Below are positions 7,639 to 15,447 of a stretch of 36,306 bases of DNA, piece by piece. The position numbers and the translations under genes are program-made. The notes beneath the pieces were generated by a model. That model was not told where the DNA came from. It worked only from the letters and a program-made list of their open reading frames with translations, and searched no databases. Position 1 is the stretch's first letter, and each line of letters opens with the position of its first letter. The stretch is from an uncultured Phycisphaerales bacterium. GTDB lineage: Bacteria; Planctomycetota; Phycisphaerae; Phycisphaerales; UBA1924. The stretch is from assembly GCA_937871915.1 (NCBI GenBank), contig CALMPG010000005.1, forward strand, positions 1-36,306, in the 5' to 3' direction.

Positions 7639-7893
7639 ATGCCGGGCGCAGATCATCAACGGTCCTTCTCGCCGGACGACCGCGCGCGGCTGGGCCGCGT
7701 GGAGGAGAGCCTCGCGTTCACCGAGCGGGCGGTGGAGCAGCTTTCCACGGAGATCGCGGACATCAACCGGCGGGTGCAGGCCATCGCCCGTCGCATCGCG
7801 CAGATCGAGCAAAGACTGGACAAGCCGCCGGGTGAAGCGCAAACCGCGGCCGGAGAATCGGACGCGGGCCCAGGCTCGCCCGACGCCGCCTGA
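7639..7893 (+). CDS. SlyX family coiled-coil protein
   Basis: The product is 84 aa, mostly one amphipathic coiled coil (about residues 15-62). The segment RVEESLAFTERAVEQLSTEI, followed by NRRVQAIARRIAQIEQRL, matches the short SlyX family. Its molecular role is unknown. The acidic Ala/Pro tail is probably disordered. The ATG at 7639 has GGAG 8 nt upstream. The gene is divergent from the PagL-like gene (35-nt gap) and converges on gpmI (20-nt gap). Size and composition agree with the family, but short coiled coils are easily confused. Confidence 0.75.
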   Translation: MPGADHQRSFSPDDRARLGRVEESLAFTERAVEQLSTEIADINRRVQAIARRIAQIEQRLDKPPGEAQTAAGESDAGPGSPDAA

Positions 7894-7913
7894 CGCGACC
7901 GGTCGGGGCCGAG

Positions 7914-9587
7914 TCATGCCAGCAGGGAGGTACCCGTCATCTCCGGCGGCTTGGGCAGGCCCATCATGTCGAGCGCGGTGGGAAAGATGTCGGCGAGGCG
8001 GCCTCGCTTGGCCCGGACGGCGGGATCGAACCACCCCGCGGCCTCGCGGTCGCCGCGGAGCGAGCGGCCCCCGAACGGCTCGCCCACGACGATCAGCGGG
8101 ACGTCGTAGACGGTGTGGGCCGTGTGCGGGGCGTTTGTGGCCGGGTCGAACATCTGTTCGGCGTTGCCATGGTCGGCGGTGACGATGGCGCAGCCCCCCC
8201 GCTTCTGCACCGCTTCGAGTATTGACCCGACGCAGGAATCGACCTTCTCGCACGCCTTGATGGCCGCGGGAAGGCTGCCGGTGTGGCCGACCATGTCGGC
8301 GTTGGCGAAGTTCACGACGATGAGGTGCTCGCAGTCCGGGGCGGCGAGCCGGCGCAGGACGGCGTCGCGGACCTGGTCGGCGGACATCTCGGGCCTGAGG
8401 TCGTAGGTGGCGACCCTTGGGGACTGCGGATTCTCGCGGTGCTCTCCGGGATACGGCTGGTCGCGGTAGTCGTTGAAGAAGAACGTGACGTGCGGGTACT
8501 TCTCGGTCTCGGCGTCGCGGAACTGGGTGAGGCCCAGCGAGGCGAGATACTCGCCGCCGATGTTGTGGAGTTTGGGCGGCTTGGGGAAGGCGACCTTGAC
8601 GTAGGGGAGCAACTGCTCCCAGTATTCGGTCATGATGACGTAGTCGAGGGTGAGTTTCGGTCCCCGATCAAAGCCGCGTGTGCCGCTGTCGGGGGAGGGC
8701 TTCACCTTGGCCCACTCGGCGTCGGGGAAGGCGAACGCGCCGGAAATCTCGCGGGGACGATCGCCGCGGTAGTTGTAGAAAATGACGGTGTCGCCGTCGG
8801 AGATACGGGATGCGCGGATGGCCTGCTGCGACTCCCCCACCGCCGTCGGGGTGATGAACTCGTCGCCCTTGAGAGTTTCACCGGAGGGACGGTCGTAGTA
8901 GTTCTGGATTGCGGCCTCGGGAACCGGAGCGGTGGGGATGTTGCCGCGGCCGGTGAGCGTGTTGTAGGCGAGCGCAACGCGCTCCCAGCGGTTGTCGCGG
9001 TCCATGGCGTAGTAGCGGCCGGCGACCGAGGCGACCGTCCCGATACCGATGGTGCGCAGTTCTCGCTCGACGCGCCGGACAAACTCCAGCCCGGTGAAAG
9101 GGCCGGTGTCGCGACCGTCCGTGAAGAGATGGACGTAGACGCGGAACTGTCGCAGGACGTTGCACGCACGGACGAACGCGTAGAGATGGTCGAGAAGCCC
9201 GTGCACACCCGCGTCGGAGGCGATGCCCATGAGATGAACCGACTTCCCGGCGTCGCGGGAGGCCTCCACCGCGCCCCGGACGACCGGGATCGAATCGAAG
9301 CCTCGCTCGATCGCCTTGGTGATGATGCGGGACTCCTGCTCGACGATGCGCCCGGCCCCGATGTTCTGGTGGCCCACCTCGGAGTTGCCCATGGTGCCGT
9401 CGGGGAGGCCGACGTCCTCGCCGCTGGTCTTGATGAGCGTCCACGGCCATTCGCGCCGGAGGGCGTCGCCCACGGGCGTCCGGGCGAGTTTGACGGCGTT
9501 GAACGCGTCGTGCGACGGGTTGGGGTTCTCTCCCCAGCCATCGCGGATGATCAGGACGAGCGGCGTGTGCTTGGGTGTCGCGGGCAT
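7914..9587 (-). CDS. 2,3-bisphosphoglycerate-independent phosphoglycerate mutase
   Basis: The product is about 557 aa, slightly longer than the usual 510-550. It interconverts 3- and 2-phosphoglycerate in glycolysis and gluconeogenesis, in the cytoplasm. The alkaline-phosphatase-type metal sites are visible: D16 in RDGWGE, nucleophile Ser69 in GTMGNSEVGHQNIGAG, SDAGVHG, GRDT, GRYYAMDRDNRW, YNYRGDRPRE, the late NFANADMVGHTG and TADHGNAEQM. The ATG at 9587 is taken; TATTGT ends 5 nt upstream and there is no Shine-Dalgarno. The methyltransferase gene lies 24 nt upstream on the same strand, so read-through is also possible. Confidence 0.95.
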   Translation of the reverse strand: MPATPKHTPLVLIIRDGWGENPNPSHDAFNAVKLARTPVGDALRREWPWTLIKTSGEDVGLPDGTMGNSEVGHQNIGAGRIVEQESRIITKAIERGFDSIPVVRGAVEASRDAGKSVHLMGIASDAGVHGLLDHLYAFVRACNVLRQFRVYVHLFTDGRDTGPFTGLEFVRRVERELRTIGIGTVASVAGRYYAMDRDNRWERVALAYNTLTGRGNIPTAPVPEAAIQNYYDRPSGETLKGDEFITPTAVGESQQAIRASRISDGDTVIFYNYRGDRPREISGAFAFPDAEWAKVKPSPDSGTRGFDRGPKLTLDYVIMTEYWEQLLPYVKVAFPKPPKLHNIGGEYLASLGLTQFRDAETEKYPHVTFFFNDYRDQPYPGEHRENPQSPRVATYDLRPEMSADQVRDAVLRRLAAPDCEHLIVVNFANADMVGHTGSLPAAIKACEKVDSCVGSILEAVQKRGGCAIVTADHGNAEQMFDPATNAPHTAHTVYDVPLIVVGEPFGGRSLRGDREAAGWFDPAVRAKRGRLADIFPTALDMMGLPKPPEMTGTSLLA

Positions 9588-9592
9588 GCGAC

Positions 9593-9598
9593 ACAATA
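9593..9598 (-). promoter_or_regulatory. Putative -10 hexamer of gpmI
   Basis: TATTGT on the minus strand lies in the 24-nt gap after the methyltransferase gene, 5 nt before the gpmI ATG. Confidence 0.35.
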
Positions 9599-9611
9599 CG
9601 CCCGATTCGGC

Positions 9612-10517
9612 CTACTTCTCCGCCGCGAGGTAGCAGACCCAACTGGCGCACGCCTCGCCCTGCTCGCTGGGGGTGAACTCGCCGTTGCCGCCGCCCTTCT
9701 GGTCGTCGCCTTCCCAATAGACGGTGGTCCGTGCGAAGCCGGCCTCTTCCAGCAGGTCCCGGATCTCGCGCAGACCCCAGAGCCGCCAGTGGTAGGTGAA
9801 CGCGTTTTTCAGCCGCGAACCGTCCGGAAACGTGAAGTGGATGTGGCAGAGGAGCTCGCCCGTGATCGGGTTGTACCTCTCCTGGTGCCAGATGTACGTG
9901 AACGGCGAGGTGAAGCCGACCATGCTCGGCTCGGTGTCGCGCCCCTTGCCCGCACGGGGCACCGTCTTGCGCTCGCGGATCTCGCGCAGGGCGTCGTATC
10001 CGCCGTAGAAATCGAGGAAGAACACCCCGTCCCTGGCCAGGTCCTCCCGCACGCGCCGAAAGTACGCCAGCATGGTCGGCCGGTCGTGGAACGTCCAGAA
10101 CGAGAAGTTCATCGCCAGCACGCAGTCGAGCGTGCCCCGCATGTCCGGGTGGGCCGCCAGCACGTCCGATTCACGAAGCTCGATCCGCTTCCGGGCGGCG
10201 GGCTTGAGACGAGAGAGCAGGTGCGTCCGCCCCCACTCCAGGGGCACCGGGTCGAGGTCGAATCCGAACGCGATGTTCGTCGGTCGCCGGCGGACCCACT
10301 CGCAGGAGGTGTTGGCCGTGCCGCAGAAGTCCTCGCGAAGCCGCGAGGCTTTCCGGCCGCGCAGAGCGCGAAATGTCTCATCGATAAAGTCGATCTCGGC
10401 CTCGACACACTGAACGGCCCGCTGGTAGCAGTCGTACTTATCGGCACGGGCGGCCAGCGTGGGCCGCTTGCGGGGGGTGCGGGACGCGGGTTTCTTGGAT
10501 CGGGGTCGGGGTGGCAT
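9612..10517 (-). CDS. Class I SAM-dependent methyltransferase
   Basis: The product is 301 aa. After a Lys/Arg/Pro-rich N-terminus (about 1-22) comes a Rossmann methyltransferase fold: motif I EDFCGTA (62-68), an acidic strand end FGFDLDP (84-90), and later LDCVLAMNFSFWTF and GVFFLDFYGG. The C-terminal half carries antiparallel strands (YNPITGELLCHIHF, FTYHWRLWGL) typical of small-molecule methyltransferases. The substrate is unknown. The ATG at 10517 has no Shine-Dalgarno; TACACT lies 13 nt upstream. gpmI follows after 24 nt on the same strand, though no functional link is evident. Confidence 0.85.
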   Translation of the reverse strand: MPPRPRSKKPASRTPRKRPTLAARADKYDCYQRAVQCVEAEIDFIDETFRALRGRKASRLREDFCGTANTSCEWVRRRPTNIAFGFDLDPVPLEWGRTHLLSRLKPAARKRIELRESDVLAAHPDMRGTLDCVLAMNFSFWTFHDRPTMLAYFRRVREDLARDGVFFLDFYGGYDALREIRERKTVPRAGKGRDTEPSMVGFTSPFTYIWHQERYNPITGELLCHIHFTFPDGSRLKNAFTYHWRLWGLREIRDLLEEAGFARTTVYWEGDDQKGGGNGEFTPSEQGEACASWVCYLAAEK

Positions 10518-10630
10518 CGTTTGGGGCGAGAGTGTAACCGTTGGTCCCGCCGCGTCGAGAGAACCGGGATCGCGGGCCTAAACTCGTGGCCCTCGACCGG
10601 CGATAGGTCGGTTTCCCAGGAGATTGGCGC

Positions 10631-11992
10631 ATGCGACTCACGATGGTTGGCACTGGTTACGTCGGGCTGGTCACGGGCGTTTGCCTGTCGAATACCGGCA
10701 ACGAGGTCACGTGCCTGGACACCGACGCCCGGAAGATCGAGACCCTGCGCCAGGGCGGCTGCCCCATCTACGAGCCCGGCCTGACCGACCTCATGGAGCG
10801 GAACATCGCGGCCGGCCGCCTCAAGTTCTCCACCGATCCCAAGATCGCCCACCGCGATGCGGACATGATCTTCATCTGCGTCGGTACGCCCAGCGACGAG
10901 CGCGGCCACACCGACCTGAAGTACGTCGAATCGGCCTCGGACGACATCGCCGACGTGCTCAAGGCCCTCGGCCCCAAGCAGAAGCCCAAGATCATCGTCG
11001 TCAAGAGCACCGTGCCCGTGGGCACGACGTTCTTTGTCCGCGACCGCATCCGGGCCCGCGTCGGGGCCGAGATCCCCTTCGAGGTCGCCGACAACCCGGA
11101 GTTCCTCAAGGAGGGCGCGGCGATCGACGACTTCAACAAGCCCGACCGCGTCGTCGTCGGCGTCGAGCACGAGTGGGTCGGCGAGGCCATGAAGGATCTC
11201 TACGACCCGTTCGTCCGCAACGGCCACCCGGTATACGTCATGGACGTGCTCAGCGCCGAGATGGTCAAGTACGCCAGCAACAACTTCCTGGCGACGAAGA
11301 TCAGTTTTATCAACGAGATGGCCAACCTGTGCGAGGCGTACGGGGCGAACATCAGCCGCGTCCGCGAGGGGATGTGCTCGGACAAGCGGATCGGCAACGC
11401 GTTCCTCTATCCCGGGCTGGGCTACGGGGGCTCGTGCTTCCCCAAGGACACGCTCGCGTGCATCATGATGGGGGACAAGGCGGGGATCGAGGCGACGCTC
11501 TCCAAGAGCGTCCACGCGGTGAACCAGAAGCAGCGCGACCGCTTCTTCGACAAGGTGCAGGCCCACTTCAAGAAGGACGGCGGATTGACGGGCAAGACGA
11601 TCGCCTTCTGGGGCATCGCCTTCAAGCCGCGCACCGACGACATCCGCGAGGCCCCCGCGCTGACGCTCATGCGCAAGGCCCTCGGCTACGGGGCCAAGTG
11701 CCGCGCCTTCGATCCGGTGGCCAACGAGAACGCCCGTCGCGAGATGGGCGGCGGGAACGGCGAGGGGGGCGTGACGATCTGCGAGGACATGTACGACGCG
11801 GTGAAGGGGGCCGACGCCCTGATCGTCTCGACCGATTGGGACGAGTTCAAGAGCCCGGACTTCGACCGGATCAAGACGCTCATGAAAGGGCGGGCGATCT
11901 TCGACGGGCGGAACCTGTACAAGACGTCGATGATGGCCCAGGCCGGGTTCCACTACTACTCGGTGGGGCGGGCGCCGGTGCATCCGCAGTAG
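10631..11992 (+). CDS. UDP-glucose 6-dehydrogenase
   Basis: The product is 453 aa. It oxidises UDP-glucose to UDP-glucuronate with two NAD+, feeding polysaccharide and envelope synthesis. The N-terminal Rossmann motif is MVGTGYVGLVTG (5-16), followed by PIYEPGL, the VVKSTVPVGTT segment and NPEFLKEGAAIDDF. The catalytic Cys269 sits in GLGYGGSCFPKD. The C-terminal domain has AFKPRTDDIREAPAL and STDWDEF. The ATG at 10631 is preceded by AGGAG about 8 nt upstream, so this transcript has a leader. Length and motifs fit the family fully. Confidence 0.96.
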   Translation: MRLTMVGTGYVGLVTGVCLSNTGNEVTCLDTDARKIETLRQGGCPIYEPGLTDLMERNIAAGRLKFSTDPKIAHRDADMIFICVGTPSDERGHTDLKYVESASDDIADVLKALGPKQKPKIIVVKSTVPVGTTFFVRDRIRARVGAEIPFEVADNPEFLKEGAAIDDFNKPDRVVVGVEHEWVGEAMKDLYDPFVRNGHPVYVMDVLSAEMVKYASNNFLATKISFINEMANLCEAYGANISRVREGMCSDKRIGNAFLYPGLGYGGSCFPKDTLACIMMGDKAGIEATLSKSVHAVNQKQRDRFFDKVQAHFKKDGGLTGKTIAFWGIAFKPRTDDIREAPALTLMRKALGYGAKCRAFDPVANENARREMGGGNGEGGVTICEDMYDAVKGADALIVSTDWDEFKSPDFDRIKTLMKGRAIFDGRNLYKTSMMAQAGFHYYSVGRAPVHPQ

Positions 11993-12016
11993 TGCGTTCC
12001 GGCTTTTCCAAGTGTG

Positions 12017-12613
12017 CTATTCATCGTCATCGTATTCGGAACACACGCCCAGAACCGCCGCGAGATCGAGCGCGAATCCCGGAACGGCCTCGCTCTCAAA
12101 TCGTCCATGGCTCGGCTGAACCTCGACGTACGCGCCCCGCACAAGCCGAAGAAACCGGATCGTGTGTCGGGACGCGTCCACGAGCCAGTACTCCGCGACT
12201 CCAAATCGTTGATAGTCGCCGAGTTTGGTGGTCTGATCGAGTGATACGGTGCTCGGCGAGGCTACCTCCACGATCAGGTCGGGCGACACTTCGACCCGTT
12301 TGAGCGGCTTGGAGTACCGCCCCTTGCGGAGGAATATCAGGTCCGGGCGGTAGACGAGGCTCGCATCAAAGCGCACGTCAACCTCCGAAAGAACCAGGCC
12401 AAGACCGCGTGCGCGAACGAACAACCGAAGCTGGTGCTCGATCTCGGCCCGGATGTCCTGGTGGCCCGGCGAGGGACTCGGCGTCATGACCACCACTCCA
12501 TCGATGAGTTCGTACCGAAAACCATCGTCGTCGAGCGCGAAGTAGTCGTCGGCGGTCATGCGAAGGCCGCTGTACCGGGGGGCTCGCTGCCGGCTTGGCG
12601 TGGGAACGACCAT
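12017..12613 (-). CDS. Uma2 family (DUF820) putative endonuclease
   Basis: The product is 198 aa from the ATG at 12613. Uma2 proteins have a PD-(D/E)xK nuclease fold. Visible landmarks are MTADDYF, YELIDGVVV (E35), the Asp of YRPDLIFL (D91) and PDLIVEVASPST (E116), with TTKLGDY and AEYWLVD after it. These match the catalytic core. The ATG at 12640 would add nine residues, but a TATACT hexamer lies between the two ATGs, 7 nt before 12613, so the shorter start is preferred. The family is abundant in planctomycetes and cyanobacteria and its DNA target is unknown. It is divergent from the methyltransferase trio, which is suggestive but not proof of a link. Confidence 0.88.
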   Translation of the reverse strand: MVVPTPSRQRAPRYSGLRMTADDYFALDDDGFRYELIDGVVVMTPSPSPGHQDIRAEIEHQLRLFVRARGLGLVLSEVDVRFDASLVYRPDLIFLRKGRYSKPLKRVEVSPDLIVEVASPSTVSLDQTTKLGDYQRFGVAEYWLVDASRHTIRFLRLVRGAYVEVQPSHGRFESEAVPGFALDLAAVLGVCSEYDDDE

Positions 12614-12620
12614 GGAAGCA

Positions 12621-12626
12621 AGTATA
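12621..12626 (-). promoter_or_regulatory. Putative -10 hexamer of the Uma2 gene
   Basis: TATACT on the minus strand lies 7 nt before the ATG at 12613 and inside the longer alternative reading, which supports the short start. Confidence 0.5.
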
Positions 12627-12662
12627 CGCGATCTCGACATGGCGCGGGCTCCGGGGGCGCGT

Positions 12663-12668
12663 TACCAT
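12663..12668 (+). promoter_or_regulatory. Putative -10 hexamer of the membrane/methyltransferase trio
   Basis: TACCAT lies 5 nt before the ATG at 12674. No Shine-Dalgarno is present. Confidence 0.3.
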
Positions 12669-12673
12669 CCCGA

Positions 12674-12979
12674 ATGCACCGCACGGGCACATGGCTGATG
12701 GCCATTGGAGCGCTGGACATCGCGATTGTCGCGATCGCGTTCGTGCTGCACTCGGTTTCATTTGCTTCGCAGTATTCGGGATTTGTCGGCTGGATCGCCC
12801 GGTCGGAACACGTCGAGAACGGATCGACCGACTTTGAGCGGGTCCGGGTGAATGTGCTTTCGATACTCGGTCGTACCAGCGCCCCGTTCTCTTTGGTAGC
12901 GGCCATGCTGCTGGTGAGCGGAACCATCCTGGTAGCTGCCGGCTACCGATTGCGCACATGCTCACGCGGCTCCCCATGA
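12674..12979 (+). CDS. Small two-helix membrane protein, unknown
   Basis: The product is 101 aa and I do not recognise its family. Two hydrophobic helices are visible, about residues 6-28 (LMAIGALDIAIVAIAFVL) and 71-89 (FSLVAAMLLVSGTILVAAG). They flank a loop of about 40 residues with charged EHVENGSTDFERVRV. The stop TGA at 12977-12979 overlaps the ATG at 12976 of the DNA methyltransferase (ATGA), so the two should be translationally coupled. Codon use is less GC-rich at third positions than in neighbours. The start at 12674 has a TAnnnT box upstream and no Shine-Dalgarno. The main argument that it is a real gene is the coupling and the clear membrane topology. Confidence 0.62.
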   Translation: MHRTGTWLMAIGALDIAIVAIAFVLHSVSFASQYSGFVGWIARSEHVENGSTDFERVRVNVLSILGRTSAPFSLVAAMLLVSGTILVAAGYRLRTCSRGSP

Positions 12980-13821
12980 AGACCCTGATGCGTCGCCATG
13001 CCCGGTTGGAATGCTCGGCCAGCCACGGCGACTGGCGGGATGCCTGCGTGGCCTTCCCCAAAGAGTCCATCAACTTCCTCTACGCCGATCCCCCCTTCAA
13101 CACCGGACAGTCCAAACGCACCCCTCCCGGCGCCTTCAAGTCCGGGCGCACTTGCGAAGCGGAGTACGCCGACGCCTTCGGCTCTCCACGCGATTTCATC
13201 AACTGGCTCCGCCCGCGCGTCGAAGCCTCCGTCCCCCTCCTCAAGCCCACGGGCCTGATCTGCCTGCACATCGATTGGCGCACCAGCCACCACGTCCGAC
13301 TCCTGCTCGACGACCTGCTCGGCGAGGACCGCTTCGTCAATCACCTCATCTGGTCCTACGGCCTCGGCGGCTCCTCTCCCCGTCGCTTTGCCCGCAAGCA
13401 CGACGACCTGCTCCTCTACTGCCTCGACCCGGAGGAGTACTGGTTCGACCCGCCGCGCGTGCCCGCCACGAGCAACCGCCTGCGCGGCCAGACCAAGAAG
13501 GCCACCGACGTGCTGGATATCCCCTCCATCAACAACATGGCCGCCGAGCGAACCGGATACCCCACGCAAAAGCCTCTCGCCCTGCTCGAACTCCTCGTGC
13601 GGGCCTGCTGCCCGCCGGGCGGGGTGGTGCTCGATCCGTGCTGCGGGAGCGGCACGACGCTCGTGGCCGCGGTGCGGTGCGGGCGGTGGGCGGTGGGCCT
13701 GGACATCAGCCCCGAGGCCGTGGCCCTTTCCCGGCGGCGCCTTGCCGGGCCGGAATGCCGAACGACCCCCTCGGATTCGGCACCGGAACGCCCGCCCGGG
13801 CGTACCATGATTTCCGAATGA
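12976..13821 (+). CDS. Beta-class site-specific DNA methyltransferase (N4/N6)
   Basis: The product is 281 aa. The catalytic motif DPPF (38-41, ADPPFNTGQS) comes first and the SAM-binding motif DPCCGSGTT (from D220) comes near the end, the beta-class order. HIDWRTSHHVRLLLDDL and the IWSYGLGGSSPRRFARKHDDLLLY segment match the family, as does YPTQKPLALLELL. It methylates the exocyclic amine of A or C; the target sequence cannot be read here. The ATG at 12976 is chosen because it overlaps the stop of the upstream membrane gene. Its own stop overlaps the next ATG at 13818 (ATGA again). No restriction enzyme follows, though a Uma2 nuclease is divergent from the trio. Confidence 0.92.
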   Translation: MKTLMRRHARLECSASHGDWRDACVAFPKESINFLYADPPFNTGQSKRTPPGAFKSGRTCEAEYADAFGSPRDFINWLRPRVEASVPLLKPTGLICLHIDWRTSHHVRLLLDDLLGEDRFVNHLIWSYGLGGSSPRRFARKHDDLLLYCLDPEEYWFDPPRVPATSNRLRGQTKKATDVLDIPSINNMAAERTGYPTQKPLALLELLVRACCPPGGVVLDPCCGSGTTLVAAVRCGRWAVGLDISPEAVALSRRRLAGPECRTTPSDSAPERPPGRTMISE

Positions 13822-14555
13822 TCGCGCGAGTCGTCGCCTGGTACGCCCGGCGCATTGTCAACGTGAACATCAACATCGCCCTGGCGGGCGTGCTTGCGCT
13901 CGTGCCCGTTCTGGCCGTGGTCAAACTGGCCGAGCACATCATGGCCACGCGGAAGTTCCGCAACGGAGCCCTGCAGGAAACCCTCGAGACCCACCACCAC
14001 TTCATCATCTCGGGCGTCACGTTCGTCTCCGACATCGTCTTCGACGTGGCCATCTACTTCGCCCTCCATTGGCTGGCCAACCACGCCCCGCGACGGGCGA
14101 TGCTCCTCAGGGTCGAGCAGCGGATGGGAGAGGTCGCCGACGCGGCCGTGGAGAGCGTGCCGTTCTTCAAGGACGCCGCCAAGGTGCAGCTCCAGCGGGC
14201 CGTGCTCTCGCCCCTGCTGTATCTGCTCTGGCTCGGTGTCCAGTTCTTCTGCATGAACGCGTTGGAGTTCTCCGTCGTCTGGGCCACGGTCATCGGGTTC
14301 TGCATCGCCATCGGCACCGTTCGCACGATCCACACGTTCTGGATGCTCCGCGAGGAGCGGAAACTCCGGGCGATCGCCTGCGGGGTTCTGTGCGGAAAGT
14401 GCGGCTACGCCCTGCGCGGCATAGACGCGGGGATGTGTCCGGAGTGCGGCAAGCCCTTCGCCCGACCCGGGCGCGCCGACCCATCCGGAGGCCGTGGGCC
14501 CGCGTCGAACGGCCGGCCGGTGAAAGAGAATCGATCGCATTCGGCCCCGATGTGA
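13818..14555 (+). CDS. Four-helix membrane protein with C-terminal zinc ribbon
   Basis: The product is 245 aa. Hydrophobic segments lie at about 19-38, 62-84, 131-148 and 152-172. The C-terminal cytoplasmic part has LCGKCGYALRGIDAGMCPECG, in two parts: CxxC (C192, C195) and CPEC (C207, C210). That zinc-ribbon form is common at the ends of planctomycete membrane proteins. Between helices 2 and 3 lies an amphipathic stretch (about 95-128). The start ATG at 13818 overlaps the methyltransferase stop, so coupling is expected. No function can be assigned. Confidence 0.75.
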   Translation: MIARVVAWYARRIVNVNINIALAGVLALVPVLAVVKLAEHIMATRKFRNGALQETLETHHHFIISGVTFVSDIVFDVAIYFALHWLANHAPRRAMLLRVEQRMGEVADAAVESVPFFKDAAKVQLQRAVLSPLLYLLWLGVQFFCMNALEFSVVWATVIGFCIAIGTVRTIHTFWMLREERKLRAIACGVLCGKCGYALRGIDAGMCPECGKPFARPGRADPSGGRGPASNGRPVKENRSHSAPM

Positions 14556-14598
14556 TCCGGCCCTCGTTCCTCCCGGTTCTCTCTCCGCCGCGCCAAGG

Positions 14599-15363
14599 TC
14601 AGGCCTCGGCCTGCGCCGGCATGGGCGTCATGCCGAACCGCGCGCGGAGAAACCAGCGCCCGAGGTAGATGATCGGCGTGAGCGCCAGCGCGATCAGGAA
14701 CTTGAGGATGTACCCGGTCGCGGCGGTCTCGATGATTTCATGCCAGGAGTACGCGAGATTGGTCCTGGGATTGGTCGTCGAGAACAGAAGTATCGAGGTG
14801 ACCAGGAACGAGTCGATCGCCTGCGAGACCACGGTGGAGCCGGTGGCCCGGAGCCACACGGCCCTGCCGCGCGTGGCCCGCTTGAGAACGCCGAAGAGCC
14901 AGATATCGCACATCTGCCCGACGAAGTACGCCGTGAGCGAGGCGATGTACAGGCGGTTGGACATCGCGAACACCGCGTCGAAAGTCTCCTGCGGGATGGG
15001 CGAGATCGGTGAGACGGGGGCCATGCGCGAGAGGTAGATGAGCACGAACGCCATGCCCGACATGGCCAGCCCCAGGTACGTCAGCCGGCGCGCCCCGGTG
15101 CGTCCGTAGTACTCGTTGACCAGATCGGTGAGCAGGAACGTGATCGGGAAAGAGAGCATGCCGACGGAGTGGGTGACGAACGTGTACGACCCGGCGACGG
15201 GGAGCGACAGGGTGAACAGATCGATGTGGAAGAACTTCGAGCCCGTGATGTCGGCGATGAGCAGGGAGGTGATGAACACGCCCGACAGCCACAGGTAGAC
15301 GCGGGTGCGGATGTCGAACGAGTCGGCGGATGCCTCGGGGCCGGTCGATGGCGGGGTGGGCAT
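14599..15363 (-). CDS. Queuosine precursor transporter (YhhQ/VUT family)
   Basis: The product is 254 aa with about six membrane helices. Family segments include IADITGSKFFHID near the N-terminus, VGMLSFPITFLLTDLVNEYYGR, an interior AYFVGQMCDIWLFGVLKR and a late VVSQAIDSFLVTSILL. The family imports 7-cyano-7-deazaguanine or related bases for queuosine in tRNA. The ATG at 15363 has AGGA about 8 nt upstream. TATCCT lies further upstream, so a short leader is likely. The gene is divergent from asnB (84-nt gap). Confidence 0.9.
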   Translation of the reverse strand: MPTPPSTGPEASADSFDIRTRVYLWLSGVFITSLLIADITGSKFFHIDLFTLSLPVAGSYTFVTHSVGMLSFPITFLLTDLVNEYYGRTGARRLTYLGLAMSGMAFVLIYLSRMAPVSPISPIPQETFDAVFAMSNRLYIASLTAYFVGQMCDIWLFGVLKRATRGRAVWLRATGSTVVSQAIDSFLVTSILLFSTTNPRTNLAYSWHEIIETAATGYILKFLIALALTPIIYLGRWFLRARFGMTPMPAQAEA

Positions 15364-15433
15364 GGTGGGATCCTGCGTGCGCCTCGCACGGCGGGCAGGA
15401 TACCCGCACGAGCCCCGGAATGGAAAGCGTCCG

Positions 15434-15439
15434 TATCCT
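15434..15439 (+). promoter_or_regulatory. Putative -10 hexamer of asnB
   Basis: TATCCT lies 8 nt before the asnB ATG at 15448. No Shine-Dalgarno is present. Confidence 0.4.
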
Positions 15440-15447
15440 CCACGCAC

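Noticed and set aside
8283..10784. An 833-codon open frame on the plus strand opposite gpmI and the methyltransferase
   Set aside because: Same cause. It also runs into the start of ugd in another frame and has no domain-like sequence.
12614..12640. Longer Uma2 start at 12640
   Set aside because: A TATACT hexamer lies between the two ATGs at the spacing seen for other genes here, and no Shine-Dalgarno serves the upstream ATG closely.
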